A DNA stretch of 40,763 bases, from positions 1 through 40,763 of the forward strand of contig CALVFH010000009.1 in NCBI GenBank assembly GCA_944326775.1. Reading direction: 5' to 3'. The stretch's first letter is position 1, and each line of letters starts with the position of its first letter. Under the pieces are notes generated by a model. It was not told the DNA's origin. It did not search any database and was given only the letters and a program-made list of their open reading frames with translations. Positions 25,131 through 33,773 of this stretch are shown here, piece after piece. This DNA is from an uncultured Parabacteroides sp. Its GTDB lineage: Bacteria > Bacteroidota > Bacteroidia > Bacteroidales > Tannerellaceae. Position numbers and translations under genes: made by a program.

Positions 25131-25155
25131 CTCTCAAAATTGAAATATCAGTAAT

Positions 25156-26037
25156 ATGAAAGGTATAGTTTTAGCTGGTGGATCTGGAACTCGTCTTTAT
25201 CCGATAACGAAGGGTGTCTCTAAACAACTTCTTCCTATATTTGATAAACCGATGGTTTATTATCCAATTTCGGTGTTGATGCTTGCGGGTATTCGGGATA
25301 TTTTGATTATCTCTGCGCCGCAGGATTTGCCTGGATTCCAAAGATTGCTGGGCGATGGTTCGGAATTAGGCGTTCATTTTGAATATGCTGAACAGCCTTC
25401 ACCTGACGGATTAGCACAAGCATTTATTATTGGAGAACAGTTTATTGGCTCAGATTCTGTTTGCTTGGTATTAGGTGATAACATTTTTTATGGCCAAAGT
25501 TTTACTGCAATGCTGTCTGAAAGTGTACGAACGGTGAAAGAAGAAGGTAAAGCAACAATTTTTGGATATTATGTAACAGATCCTGAACGTTATGGTGTTG
25601 CTGAATTTGATAAAGATGGAAATGTTTTGAGTATAGAAGAGAAGCCGCAACATCCGCGTTCCAATTACGCTGTAGTTGGTTTGTATTTTTATCCAAACAG
25701 CGTAGTTGATATTGCTAAACAGATAAAACCTTCTGCACGAGGGGAATTAGAAATAACATCCGTTAATCAAACTTATTTGCAACAGTCATTGCTTAAAGTA
25801 CAGTTATTGGGGCGGGGATTTGCATGGTTGGATACGGGAACTCACGATTCTTTGTCTGAAGCTTCTACTTTTATTGAAGTAATCGAGAAGCGCCAAGGCT
25901 TGAAAGTAGCTTGCTTGGAAGAAATAGCATATCGACAAGGATGGATTGATGTAGAACAATTAAACCATTTAGCAAAACCAATGTCGAAAAACCAATATGG
26001 TCAATATTTGATTAAATTGGCTAAAGAAAAGTTTTAA
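25156..26037 (+). CDS. rfbA: Glucose-1-phosphate thymidylyltransferase
   Basis: A 293-residue nucleotidyltransferase making dTDP-glucose from dTTP and glucose-1-phosphate, the first step to dTDP-rhamnose and other deoxysugars. Signature blocks: [13 protein letters not shown] (6-18), [11 protein letters not shown] (24-34), L-G-D-N-I-F-Y-G near 108, I-E-E-K-P near 160 and [10 protein letters not shown] near 223. The length matches RmlA short-form proteins. It is alone: no rfbB, rfbC or rfbD follow, and the next gene, ompA, has its own promoter. The product is probably shared among dispersed glycan clusters. Confidence 0.95.
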   Translation: MKGIVLAGGSGTRLYPITKGVSKQLLPIFDKPMVYYPISVLMLAGIRDILIISAPQDLPGFQRLLGDGSELGVHFEYAEQPSPDGLAQAFIIGEQFIGSDSVCLVLGDNIFYGQSFTAMLSESVRTVKEEGKATIFGYYVTDPERYGVAEFDKDGNVLSIEEKPQHPRSNYAVVGLYFYPNSVVDIAKQIKPSARGELEITSVNQTYLQQSLLKVQLLGRGFAWLDTGTHDSLSEASTFIEVIEKRQGLKVACLEEIAYRQGWIDVEQLNHLAKPMSKNQYGQYLIKLAKEKF

Positions 26038-26076
26038 ATTATTCTGAATAAATTTCTAAACAAAATTAGGATTTAC

Positions 26077-26107
26077 TTGTTTAAGTAATAAAAGAGACAT
26101 AATTTTG
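26077..26107 (+). promoter_or_regulatory. Promoter of ompA
   Basis: TTG (26077-26079) and TAATTTTG (26100-26107) are 20 bases apart, a good -33/-7 pair. It predicts a leader of about 60 bases before the ATG at 26173, consistent with a highly expressed outer membrane protein. Confidence 0.65.
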
Positions 26108-26172
26108 CCTCGTTGATTATTTAATCATATAGTAATTAGGAAAGAGATTGTTTAATTAAAAGTTTATTGAAT

Positions 26173-27318
26173 ATGAAAGTCAAGACTTTGTTTTTAGCGT
26201 TATTGGCAGGTTGTTTCGTAACCGCATCTGCCCAAGAATTTCAACCTCAGGTTGGATTTAGTACGGAAAAAGGTTACAAGACAAATTTTAAAAAGAATAA
26301 AGCAAAAGATAATTGGTTTATCTCTATTGCCGGTGGTGCCAGTATTTTGATGGGTGATCAAAACAGTGAGGCTGATTTAGGTAGTCGTTGGAACTTTGCT
26401 CCACAACTTTCTTTTGGTAAATGGTTTAATCCTTATTTGGCATTCCGAGCACAATTTAATGGTGGAATTCTGCATGGATTTGAGAACGAAGGTGCTACTG
26501 TCATGCAACACAATCGTTATTTTGCCGGACATGTAGATTTGTTATGGGATGTAACTAATTTTTGGGGCCGCTATAATGAAAAACGTGTATTCCGTTTAAT
26601 ACCGTGGGTTGGTCTTGGTTATGCTCAACGTTTCAAGACTACAGAATCTGTTGAACGTGCAAGAACAGAATCTCCGACGCTGAATTTTGGTGTTTTGATG
26701 GCATTCCGTGTAAGCAAACGTGTTGATATTAATGTTGAAGCTCAAGGGTCATTGTTGAATGAAGAATTCAACCGTGTTTCCATGAATCATTTGACAGACG
26801 GTATTGCTCAAATCAGTGCTGGTTTGACATTCAAATTGGGCAAAACTGATTTTGAAGTATTGGAACCCATGGATTATGCTTTGTTGAACGATTTGAACAG
26901 TCAGATTAATGCTTTACGTGCAGAAAATGATGAACTGAGCAAACGTCCTGAATCTTGTCCAGAATGTAAGGAAACGGTAACTGAGGTCGTTAACAATGTA
27001 ATTGATAATGTTGTATTCTTCCGCATTAACAGTGCCAAGATTGATAAGAACCAGCATATTAATATCTATAATACTGCTGAATATGTGAAGGCTAACAACA
27101 CACCGATTAAGGTAATTGGTTATGCTGATAAGAATACAGGTAAAGCTGATTATAACATGCAGTTGTCAGAAAAACGTGCAAAAGCTGTGGCTAAGGAATT
27201 GACCGAGAAGTATGGTATTCCTTCTGAACAGATCACGGTAGAATGGAAGGGTTGTGACGAACAGCCGTATGATGAAAATAGCTGGAACCGTGTAGTTATT
27301 ATGAAAGCTAATAATTAA
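26173..27318 (+). CDS. ompA: OmpA family outer membrane protein
   Basis: A 381-residue protein: signal peptide (1-20, ending S-A-S-A then Q), an N-terminal beta-barrel (about 45-230, with aromatic strands such as F-A-P-Q-L-S-F-G-K-W-F), a coiled linker (N-D-L-N-S-Q-I-N-A-L-R-A-E-N) and a C-P-E-C pair near 263. The C-terminal OmpA domain (about 280-378) has N-S-A-K-I-D and L-S-E-K-R-A-K-A-V and binds peptidoglycan. It anchors the outer membrane to the wall and is usually a major protein in Bacteroidales. A TTG two codons upstream is in frame, but the ATG at 26173 gives the normal signal peptide. It stands alone between a strong promoter and a strong terminator. Confidence 0.9.
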   Translation: MKVKTLFLALLAGCFVTASAQEFQPQVGFSTEKGYKTNFKKNKAKDNWFISIAGGASILMGDQNSEADLGSRWNFAPQLSFGKWFNPYLAFRAQFNGGILHGFENEGATVMQHNRYFAGHVDLLWDVTNFWGRYNEKRVFRLIPWVGLGYAQRFKTTESVERARTESPTLNFGVLMAFRVSKRVDINVEAQGSLLNEEFNRVSMNHLTDGIAQISAGLTFKLGKTDFEVLEPMDYALLNDLNSQINALRAENDELSKRPESCPECKETVTEVVNNVIDNVVFFRINSAKIDKNQHINIYNTAEYVKANNTPIKVIGYADKNTGKADYNMQLSEKRAKAVAKELTEKYGIPSEQITVEWKGCDEQPYDENSWNRVVIMKANN

Positions 27319-27334
27319 TATGAGGAATTAAAAG

Positions 27335-27366
27335 AAAAGGCTGCACTTTCGAGTGCGGCCTTTTTT
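27335..27366 (+). terminator. Intrinsic terminator of ompA
   Basis: A stem of nine GC-rich pairs (27339-27347 with 27352-27360, one G-U) is closed by a TTCG loop and followed by six T; upstream A residues extend the stem. It is a textbook Rho-independent terminator. Confidence 0.93.
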
Positions 27367-27408
27367 ATTATATTTGGCATGAGTATTAGCTAACGTTGAT
27401 AAATATGT

Positions 27409-27416
27409 TATATTTG
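27409..27416 (+). promoter_or_regulatory. -7 promoter element for the sugar phosphotransferase gene
   Basis: TATATTTG is an exact TAnnTTTG match, 20 bases before the ATG at 27437. Confidence 0.55.
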
Positions 27417-27436
27417 TAGCACCAAAGTAACAAATA

Positions 27437-28834
27437 ATGGAAACAAATAACAGATATGGTTATTTAATATGCTGGTTGATAGGAATAGGTGATTTGATTG
27501 TATTGAATCTTCTATTCTTTCTGGTTTATGAAGAACTGAACCCACTGTATGTGGGAGCAATTGATAAAAGTTTACGGGAAGTCCTTTTAGTCCTGAATTT
27601 TTGTTATTTCTTATCCCTTTATTTTGTTCCTATACAATTGCATTATTCCGTTATTTTTATTGATAAGATTGTACAACGGGCTGTTACTTTAGTGACGATA
27701 TTTATTTTTCTTTTTGCTACTTGTTTGATTTTTTTGAATATTGGAGATGTCTTGGTGACATTCCTATTTGTTTATTATATCTCTCTTGTTGTTGGTTTTT
27801 CCCTTTGGCGGGTGTGTGTGCGTTTAATGTTAAAATGGTATCGAAGGAAAGGTTATAATTTCAAAAAAGTAATCATTGTTGGAGCTGGAAAAAATGGAAT
27901 GGATTTGTATCACGTGATGAAGGATGATCTTTCTTACGGATTTAACGTTTTAGGCTTTTTTGATGACAACCCCGCATTGGCATCTAGTTTACCCAACCTT
28001 TTAGGAAACACTTCCCAAGTGGAAGACTATGCTTTAGCCCATGGTATTGACGAGATTTATTGTACATTGCCGGGTACTAACGATGAAAAAATAGCACGAT
28101 TACTCAATTTTGCAGAAAAGCACATGATTCGCTTTTTTATTGTTCCCGAATTTTATCGGAATGTTAAAAAAAGCCTGGTGATGGAAGTGCTGGAATCTGT
28201 TCCCTTATTGACTGTGCGTCGTGAACCCTTACAGACGATTTATAATCGAATTTTAAAACGTTCTTTTGATATAGTTTTTTCTCTAATAGTATTGTTGTCC
28301 GTTTTCCCTATTATGTATGTTATCATTGGAACTTTAATAAAATTAAGTTCCCCAGGACCAATCCTTTTCAAACAAAAACGAACTGGTTTGTATGGACGGG
28401 ACTTCGAATGTTATAAATTTCGCACAATGAAAGTAAATGCAGAAGCGGACACTTTGCAAGCCGTAAAAGACGATCCCCGTAAAACGAAAATTGGAAATTT
28501 TCTTAGAAGAACAAACTTAGATGAATTTCCTCAATTTATAAATGTACTGAAAGGGGATATGTCAGTCGTTGGTCCGCGTCCACATATGTTGAAGCATACA
28601 GAACAATATTCTGCATTAATTGATAAATATATGGTGCGCCATTTGGTAAAACCAGGCATTACCGGGTGGGCTCAAGTTACAGGTTACCGAGGAGAAACAA
28701 AAACCTTAGAGCAAATGGAAGGACGTGTTAAACGTGATGTCTGGTATATAGAGAATTGGACATTCTTTTTGGATCTGAAAATTATCGTAGTAACTTTCTT
28801 AAATATGTTGCGGGGAGAAAAGAATGCATATTAG
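27437..28834 (+). CDS. Undecaprenyl-phosphate sugar-1-phosphate transferase (WbaP/WcaJ type)
   Basis: A 465-residue polyprenyl glycosylphosphotransferase. The N-terminal half has four membrane segments (about 10-130), then a Rossmann-like CoA-binding-type region (K-V-I-I-V-G-A-G-K-N-G near 145). A further membrane segment (about 278-300) leads to the catalytic bacterial sugar transferase domain with S-S-P-G-P-I-L-F-K-Q-K-R-T-G, K-F-R-T-M, D-E-F-P-Q-F-I-N-V-L-K-G-D-M-S, V-G-P-R-P and K-P-G-I-T-G-W-A-Q-V. It loads the first sugar phosphate onto undecaprenyl phosphate for capsule or exopolysaccharide. Glucose or galactose as donor is the usual annotation but cannot be read from sequence. No glycosyltransferases follow, so it is an unlinked priming enzyme. 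Confidence 0.9.
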   Translation: METNNRYGYLICWLIGIGDLIVLNLLFFLVYEELNPLYVGAIDKSLREVLLVLNFCYFLSLYFVPIQLHYSVIFIDKIVQRAVTLVTIFIFLFATCLIFLNIGDVLVTFLFVYYISLVVGFSLWRVCVRLMLKWYRRKGYNFKKVIIVGAGKNGMDLYHVMKDDLSYGFNVLGFFDDNPALASSLPNLLGNTSQVEDYALAHGIDEIYCTLPGTNDEKIARLLNFAEKHMIRFFIVPEFYRNVKKSLVMEVLESVPLLTVRREPLQTIYNRILKRSFDIVFSLIVLLSVFPIMYVIIGTLIKLSSPGPILFKQKRTGLYGRDFECYKFRTMKVNAEADTLQAVKDDPRKTKIGNFLRRTNLDEFPQFINVLKGDMSVVGPRPHMLKHTEQYSALIDKYMVRHLVKPGITGWAQVTGYRGETKTLEQMEGRVKRDVWYIENWTFFLDLKIIVVTFLNMLRGEKNAY

Positions 28835-28857
28835 TAACTCATATTTGGTTTTTATGC

Positions 28858-28865
28858 TATCTTTG
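28858..28865 (+). promoter_or_regulatory. -7 promoter element for ruvX
   Basis: TATCTTTG fits TAnnTTTG but lies only 8 bases before the ruvX ATG, so the predicted transcript is leaderless or nearly so. Confidence 0.5.
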
Positions 28866-28873
28866 CAGCTGCA

Positions 28874-29290
28874 ATGGGAAGATTATTAGCAATAGATTAT
28901 GGAAGGAAACGTACTGGTCTTGCGGTAAGTGATGTCTTACAAATGATTGCGACCGGTTTGACTACAGTATCCAGTGGAGAGGTTATAAACTTTTTATCGG
29001 ATTATGTAAGTAAGGAACCTGTAGATCTTTTTATTGTAGGTTTGCCTAAACAAATGAACAATGAGCCTTCAGAGAATATGAAATATGTGGAGACCTTTGT
29101 TTCCCAACTGAAACAGAAAATTCCGAATATTCCAATCGTTTATTATGATGAACGTTTTACTTCGGTTTTAGCTCATAAGGCTATGCTTGAAGGAGGTTTG
29201 AAAAAAAAGAAACGGCAAGATAAGGCATTGGTTGACGAAATTAGTGCTGTAATTATCTTGCAGGCTTATATGGAAAGCAAAAAATATTAA
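28874..29290 (+). CDS. ruvX: Putative pre-16S rRNA nuclease / RuvX (YqgF)
   Basis: A 138-residue YqgF-family RNase H-fold protein. Marks: L-A-I-D-Y-G-R-K-R-T-G-L-A-V (residues 5-18, catalytic Asp8), F-I-V-G-L-P near 56, Y-Y-D-E-R-F-T-S near 95 with acidic Asp and Glu, and a C-terminal D-E-I-S-A-V-I-I-L-Q. Family members process the 5' end of 16S rRNA and have been described as Holliday-junction resolvases. It precedes def by 6 bases, a common Bacteroidales pairing with translation genes. A promoter element just before the ATG suggests a very short leader. Confidence 0.92.
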   Translation: MGRLLAIDYGRKRTGLAVSDVLQMIATGLTTVSSGEVINFLSDYVSKEPVDLFIVGLPKQMNNEPSENMKYVETFVSQLKQKIPNIPIVYYDERFTSVLAHKAMLEGGLKKKKRQDKALVDEISAVIILQAYMESKKY

Positions 29291-29296
29291 TATAGT

Positions 29297-29854
29297 ATGA
29301 TTTTACCCGTATATTTATATGGTCAACCCGTATTGAGAAAGGTTGCAGAGAATGTACCCAATGACTATCCAGAATTAAAACAGTTGGTAGCCAACATGTT
29401 CGAAACAATGTACAAAGCCGAAGGGGTTGGTCTTGCTGCTCCCCAAGTTGGTCTATCTCTTCAATTATTGGTTATTGATGCGGATGAACTTAAACAAGAT
29501 TATCCGGAATGTAAAGGCTTTAAACGAGTGATGATCAATCCCATATTTTTAGAAAAGAGTGAAGAAACGGTAGCCTTAGAGGAAGGTTGTCTGAGTTTGC
29601 CGGGAATCCATGAAAAAGTGGCACGGTCTGTTCGGATTCGTGTCAGATATTGGGATGAGAATTGGGAAGAACATGAAGAATCCGTGGAAGGTTTTGCCGC
29701 CCGTGTAGTGCAACATGAATGCGAACATTTGGGTGGACATGTTTTCATTGATAATATTTCTGCCATTCGCAGACAATTAAATAAAAGCAAGTTGAATAAT
29801 ATTATTAAAGGTACAGCCCGTTGCTCATATCGGGCAAAGGCTGTCGGTAAATAA
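29297..29854 (+). CDS. def: Peptide deformylase
   Basis: A 185-residue Fe/Zn hydrolase that removes the formyl group from nascent N-terminal methionine. All three motifs are present: G-V-G-L-A-A-P-Q (43-50), E-G-C-L-S-L-P (96-102, metal ligand Cys98) and Q-H-E-C-E-H-L-G-G (139-147, ligands His140 and His144, catalytic Glu141). The third motif has Cys-Glu where E. coli has Leu-Asp, a change outside the ligands. It lies 6 bases after ruvX and 9 before the carboxyltransferase gene, so the three are probably co-transcribed. Start ATG at 29297 gives the usual short N-terminus. Confidence 0.96.
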   Translation: MILPVYLYGQPVLRKVAENVPNDYPELKQLVANMFETMYKAEGVGLAAPQVGLSLQLLVIDADELKQDYPECKGFKRVMINPIFLEKSEETVALEEGCLSLPGIHEKVARSVRIRVRYWDENWEEHEESVEGFAARVVQHECEHLGGHVFIDNISAIRRQLNKSKLNNIIKGTARCSYRAKAVGK

Positions 29855-29863
29855 TGTATTGTT

Positions 29864-31411
29864 ATGACAGAATTAGAAAAAGACATTCAGGAACTCAGAG
29901 AAAAGAAAGCCGTTGTTGAAATGGGCGGTGGCGAAGCTGCTATCGAAAAACAGATTGCAATGGGTAAGATGACAGCGCGTGAGCGTATCCTTTCTTTGCT
30001 TGATAAGAATTCTTTTCATGAGTACGACATGTTTGTAAAACATGATGGTCGTGATTTTGGTATGGACAAAAAAGAATTGCCTGGTGATGGTGTAGTTACT
30101 GGTACCGGTACCATTTTTGGAGCTCCGGTATGTATCTACGCTCAAGATTTCACCGTAGCTGGTGGTTCTCTTGGTTTGCAACATGCCCGTAAAATTACAA
30201 AGATCATGGATCATGCTTTGAAGATGAAATGCCCGATAATTGGAATCAATGATTCGGGTGGAGCACGTATCCAGGAAGGTGTTGGGGCTTTAGCTGGCTA
30301 TGGTGAGATTTTTTATCGAAACACCATCGCTTCTGGTGTGATTCCTCAAATTTCTTTGATCTTAGGTCCATGTGCAGGTGGGGCTGTTTATTCTCCAGCT
30401 TTAACAGATTTCGTCTTTGTGGTTGAAAACATTTCTAAGATGTTCATTACGGGACCGAATGTCATCAAAACAGTCTTGGGCGAAGATATATCAATGGAAG
30501 ATTTGGGAGGCGCTCGTGTGCATGCAGAGATTACTGGTAATGCTCATTTTTATGCGAAAAGCGAGCAAGAGTGTTTCGAACAGGTAAAACGTTTAGTGAC
30601 ATTTATCCCGTGGAATAATCATCAGCGTGCGAAAGCTTTTGAACCCAAAGAACCGTCTGCTATAATGAATATCGAAGAGGTTGTTCCGTCTGATCCAAAG
30701 CAACCCTATGATGTGCGTGATGTCATTAAGTGTATTGTTGATGATTCTGATTTTCTGGAAATTCAAGAAATGTGGGCATCCAACATAGTTATTGGCTTCG
30801 GTCGTATGGCTGGCGAAACGGTAGGTTTCGTTGCCAACCAACCAATGGTTTTGGCCGGTGTCTTAGATTGTGATAGTGCAGACAAAGCAGCCCGTTTTAT
30901 TCGTTTCTGTGATTCTTTCAATATCCCTATCATTACATTGGAAGATATGCCAGGATATCTTCCTGGAGTAGATCAGGAACATGCGGGAGTGATTCGTCAT
31001 GGAGCGAAAGTGCTCTATGCTTATTCTGAAGCTACAGTACCTAAGATTACGGTTATCCTTCGTAAAGCTTATGGCGGTGGTTATATTGCGATGAACTCTC
31101 GTCATTTAGGAGCGGACTTCGTTTTTGCATGGCCAAGTGCGGAAATTGCAGTAATGGGACCGGAAGGTGCGGCTAATATTATTTTCCGAAAGGAAATTAT
31201 GGCTGCTGAAAATCAGGAAGCTATGCGCCAGGAAAAAGTGAAGGAATATACGGAAAAATTCGCTAATCCTTATGTGGCTGCAGCTCGCGGTTTCATTGAT
31301 TCGGTTATTGAACCTAAAGAAACGCGTTCGCTTTTGTTGCATGCTTTGAAATTTTCAGAATCGAAAGAAGAATATCGTCCGGCAAAGAAACATGGTTTGC
31401 CTCCGTTCTAA
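29864..31411 (+). CDS. mmdA: Acyl-CoA carboxyltransferase subunit (methylmalonyl/propionyl-CoA type)
   Basis: A 515-residue crotonase-fold carboxyltransferase with two duplicated halves. The N-half shows G-K-M-T-A-R-E-R-I (31-39), A-Q-D-F-T-V-x-G-G-S-L and N-D-S-G-G-A-R-I-Q-E-G-V; the C-half has L-E-D-M-P-G-Y-L-P-G and R-K-A-Y-G-G-G-Y-I-A-M. Length and motifs fit MmdA/PccB, which moves the carboxyl group between methylmalonyl-CoA (or propionyl-CoA) and biotin, part of the propionate/succinate route of Bacteroidales. It is followed at 17 bases by its biotin carrier. No biotin carboxylase or membrane decarboxylase subunit is nearby, so direction (carboxylase or decarboxylase) is open. The gene symbol is provisional. 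Confidence 0.9.
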   Translation: MTELEKDIQELREKKAVVEMGGGEAAIEKQIAMGKMTARERILSLLDKNSFHEYDMFVKHDGRDFGMDKKELPGDGVVTGTGTIFGAPVCIYAQDFTVAGGSLGLQHARKITKIMDHALKMKCPIIGINDSGGARIQEGVGALAGYGEIFYRNTIASGVIPQISLILGPCAGGAVYSPALTDFVFVVENISKMFITGPNVIKTVLGEDISMEDLGGARVHAEITGNAHFYAKSEQECFEQVKRLVTFIPWNNHQRAKAFEPKEPSAIMNIEEVVPSDPKQPYDVRDVIKCIVDDSDFLEIQEMWASNIVIGFGRMAGETVGFVANQPMVLAGVLDCDSADKAARFIRFCDSFNIPIITLEDMPGYLPGVDQEHAGVIRHGAKVLYAYSEATVPKITVILRKAYGGGYIAMNSRHLGADFVFAWPSAEIAVMGPEGAANIIFRKEIMAAENQEAMRQEKVKEYTEKFANPYVAAARGFIDSVIEPKETRSLLLHALKFSESKEEYRPAKKHGLPPF

Positions 31412-31428
31412 TGTAAAGCTATTTCATT

Positions 31429-31752
31429 ATGGAAGAAGAAAAGAAAGAATTGGTCGATTTCGTAGTTACGGCTCGTAAATATAAGACTACATTGACCGAA
31501 AAATTTAAGCATCGCCAAGTATGGAAAAAACCGTATGCCGGTGATGTCATTTCTCATCTGCCTGGTACCATTGTGGAATTGGAAGTTAAGGAAGGTGATC
31601 ATGTAGAAGCCGGTCAATTATTACTGGTTCATCAAGCAATGAAAATGTTGAATCGTGTCCTGTCTCCTGTTTCAGGAGTAGTTTCTGCAGTTAATGTTCA
31701 AGTGGGCGAACATATTCCGAAAGACCATCTGATGGTGAAAATTAAAATTTGA
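31429..31752 (+). CDS. Biotin carboxyl carrier protein
   Basis: A 107-residue carrier with the biotinylation motif A-M-K-M (Lys72) inside a C-terminal biotinyl domain (about 35-107): a beta-hammerhead with P-G-T-I-V-E-L-E-V-K-E-G-D before the motif and the mirrored S-G-V-V-S-A-V-N-V-Q-V-G-E after it. The usual Ala/Pro-rich hinge is missing; instead the N-terminal 30 residues are charged (E-E-E-K-K-E-L) and basic. It swings the carboxyl group between the carboxylase and the carboxyltransferase made by the gene just upstream. A terminator follows at 31767, closing the ruvX-def-mmdA-carrier transcript. Confidence 0.9.
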   Translation: MEEEKKELVDFVVTARKYKTTLTEKFKHRQVWKKPYAGDVISHLPGTIVELEVKEGDHVEAGQLLLVHQAMKMLNRVLSPVSGVVSAVNVQVGEHIPKDHLMVKIKI

Positions 31753-31766
31753 AAATATACAAAAGG

Positions 31767-31815
31767 AAGAGTGTACCGGTGATGCTGAAAAGGCGGGTGC
31801 ACTCTTCGTCTTTTT
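31767..31815 (+). terminator. Intrinsic terminator after biotin carrier gene
   Basis: An 11-bp stem (31767-31777 with 31796-31806, one G-U pair) with an 18-base loop is followed by a T-rich tract (31809-31815). Confidence 0.8.
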
Positions 31816-31823
31816 AAGAATGT

Positions 31824-32921
31824 ATGTTGAAGATAAAAGATATTATTCGGGAGATAGAATTGTATGCTCCACTTCCTTTACAGGAAGATTTTGACAACGC
31901 TGGTGTACAGGTCGGCGATGTCAATCAATTAGCCAAAGGGGTGTTGTTGTGTCTTGACGTGACGGAAGAAGTTATTGATGAAGCATTGGAAGAAAACTGT
32001 AATCTGATCATTGCTCATCATCCATTAGCTTTTAGGAGCTTCAAGTCATTGACAGGCAAAACATATGTAGAGCGTTGTATGATGAAGGCCTGCAAATATG
32101 ATTTGGTTATTTATGCGGCTCATACGAATTTAGATAATGTCATTGGAGGGGTTAATTATCGGTTAGCAGAATTAATCGGTTTACAAAATGTCCGCATTTT
32201 AAGTCCACAAAAAGGAGCTTTACTTAAATTAGTCACTTTTGTGCCAGAGAGTCATGCTGATTTAGTGCGTTCGGCTTTATTCAGTGCGGGTGCGGGAAAG
32301 ATCGGCAATTATGATTCATCCAGTTTTAATCTTCAAGGTACAGGAACCTTCCGGGCTAAAGAAGGATGTCATCCTTTTTGTGGTGAAATAGGTGAACAGC
32401 ATTTTGAGAACGAAGTGCGTATCGAAACGGTATTACCGACCTACAGAAAAGGGATGGTCCTTCAGGCATTACTTTCAGTCCATCCTTATGAAGAACCTGC
32501 CTACGACTTTTATCCTATAGAAAATCTTTGGGAACAAGCTGGCTCTGGCATTGTTGGAGAATTGCCGGAAGAGGAAGAGGAATTGGCTTTTTTGCAACGG
32601 ATTAAAGAACTTTTCCATGTAGGCTGTGTGAAACATTCTGCATTGATAGGGAAACCTGTTCGTGAAGTAGCAATCTGTAGTGGTAGCGGTGCTTTTCTTA
32701 TAAAAGAAGCAATAGCTTATGGCGCGGATATCTTTATTACAGGTGAGGCAAAATATAATGATTTTTATGATGTAGAAGACCGTATCCTCTTAGCCGTCAT
32801 AGGACATTATGAATCGGAAGTTTGTACAAAAGATATCTTTTCTTCCATTATTTCGAAAAAATTCCCTACCTTTGCCGTACATTTGTCGAATGTTAATTCA
32901 AACCCAGTAAAATATTTATAG
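31824..32921 (+). CDS. Nif3-like dinuclear metal centre protein
   Basis: A 365-residue member of the NIF3/YbgI (DUF34) family, a toroidal hexamer with a two-metal site. Ligand motifs: N-A-G-V-Q-V-G (25-31), I-I-A-H-H-P-L-A-F (62-70), A-A-H-T-N-L-D (98-104), and near the C-terminus I-T-G-E-A-K-Y-N-D followed by I-G-H-Y-E-S-E. The middle (about 125-235) is the PII-like insert seen in long family members. Sometimes annotated as GTP cyclohydrolase I type 2, but the true reaction is unsettled. Three bases separate it from the zinc-ribbon gene. That pairing recurs widely in bacteria, suggesting a joint but unknown role. Confidence 0.9.
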   Translation: MLKIKDIIREIELYAPLPLQEDFDNAGVQVGDVNQLAKGVLLCLDVTEEVIDEALEENCNLIIAHHPLAFRSFKSLTGKTYVERCMMKACKYDLVIYAAHTNLDNVIGGVNYRLAELIGLQNVRILSPQKGALLKLVTFVPESHADLVRSALFSAGAGKIGNYDSSSFNLQGTGTFRAKEGCHPFCGEIGEQHFENEVRIETVLPTYRKGMVLQALLSVHPYEEPAYDFYPIENLWEQAGSGIVGELPEEEEELAFLQRIKELFHVGCVKHSALIGKPVREVAICSGSGAFLIKEAIAYGADIFITGEAKYNDFYDVEDRILLAVIGHYESEVCTKDIFSSIISKKFPTFAVHLSNVNSNPVKYL

Positions 32922-32924
32922 AGA

Positions 32925-33689
32925 ATGGCTACAGAGAAACAATCAGCTGGAAAAGAGTACACGGTTGAGGAAAAGCTTTCTACTTTGTATCAGCTTCAGA
33001 AGACGATGACTGAAATTGATAAAATCAGAACGCTTCGAGGCGAACTTCCTTTGGAGGTGCAAGATCTGGAAGATGAAATTGCGGGATTGGAAACTCGTCT
33101 GCAGAATTATCAGTCTGAAATCAAACAATATGAAGCCTCAGTCAGTGAGCAGAAGCATAAAATAACGGAATCAACCGGTTTGGTAGAAAAATATAAAGCG
33201 CAATTAGATAATGTGCGTAATAATCGGGAGTTTGACAATCTTTCGAAGGAAATTGAGTTTCAAGGCTTGGAAATTGAATTTGCTGAAAAGAAAATTCGCG
33301 AATTTACCGAATCTATTGATAAGAAAAAAAGCGACATCGCTGAGTTGAAAGATAAATTGGAAGGACGCAAAGCTGATTTGGTGCAGAAAAAAAGCGAATT
33401 GGAACAAATTGTTTCTGAGACCAAACAAAATGAGGAAAATTTGCGTGAAAAGGCAAAGAAGTTAGAAGCGATGATCGAGCCTCGTTTGCTTACAGCTTTT
33501 AAACGAATTCGCAAAGGTGCTCGTAATGGCTTGGCTGTTGTTTATATTCAACGTGATGCTTGTGGAGGATGTTTTAATAAAATTCCACCTCAGAAACAGT
33601 TGGATATAAAGTTGCGCAAAAAGATTATCGTCTGCGAATATTGTGGTCGAATAATGATTGATCCGGAATTAGCGGGCGTAGAAGAATAA
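32925..33689 (+). CDS. Coiled-coil protein with C4-type zinc ribbon
   Basis: A 254-residue protein: long antiparallel coiled coil (about 15-190, heptads rich in Lys, Glu and Leu), then a C4 zinc ribbon: C-G-G-C (about 213-216) and C-E-Y-C-G (near 237). This is the DUF164/zf-RING_7 family; structures of relatives suggest nucleic-acid binding, but no function is fixed. It is translated right after the Nif3-like gene (3-base gap), and a strong terminator follows. Cytoplasmic, with no signal or membrane segment. Confidence 0.9.
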   Translation: MATEKQSAGKEYTVEEKLSTLYQLQKTMTEIDKIRTLRGELPLEVQDLEDEIAGLETRLQNYQSEIKQYEASVSEQKHKITESTGLVEKYKAQLDNVRNNREFDNLSKEIEFQGLEIEFAEKKIREFTESIDKKKSDIAELKDKLEGRKADLVQKKSELEQIVSETKQNEENLREKAKKLEAMIEPRLLTAFKRIRKGARNGLAVVYIQRDACGGCFNKIPPQKQLDIKLRKKIIVCEYCGRIMIDPELAGVEE

Positions 33690-33710
33690 GATAAATAATC
33701 TGAAATAAGG

Positions 33711-33755
33711 CAAGTTGGCAAAACTTATTATGAGTATTGCCAACTTGTTTATTGT
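33711..33755 (+). terminator. Intrinsic terminator after zinc-ribbon gene
   Basis: An 11-bp perfect stem (33711-33721 with 33737-33747), 15-base loop, and a T-rich tail (TTTATTGTTT) in the 84-base gap before tilS. Confidence 0.85.
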
Positions 33756-33773
33756 TTAAGAGTTTGATATAGA

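Larger units (their letters stand above)
24838..25155. other. 318-base intergenic stretch with two RNA-like structures
   Basis: No convincing gene. It holds a GC-richer structured element (24855-24912), a strong hairpin (24994-25028) and the rfbA promoter element (25123-25130). A short open frame across 24942-25154 starts only at TTG and overlaps both the hairpin and the promoter, so it is not accepted. Confidence 0.6.

Noticed and set aside
24942-25154. A 70-residue open frame before rfbA
   Set aside because: It starts at TTG, crosses a strong hairpin and the rfbA promoter, and its composition is not gene-like.
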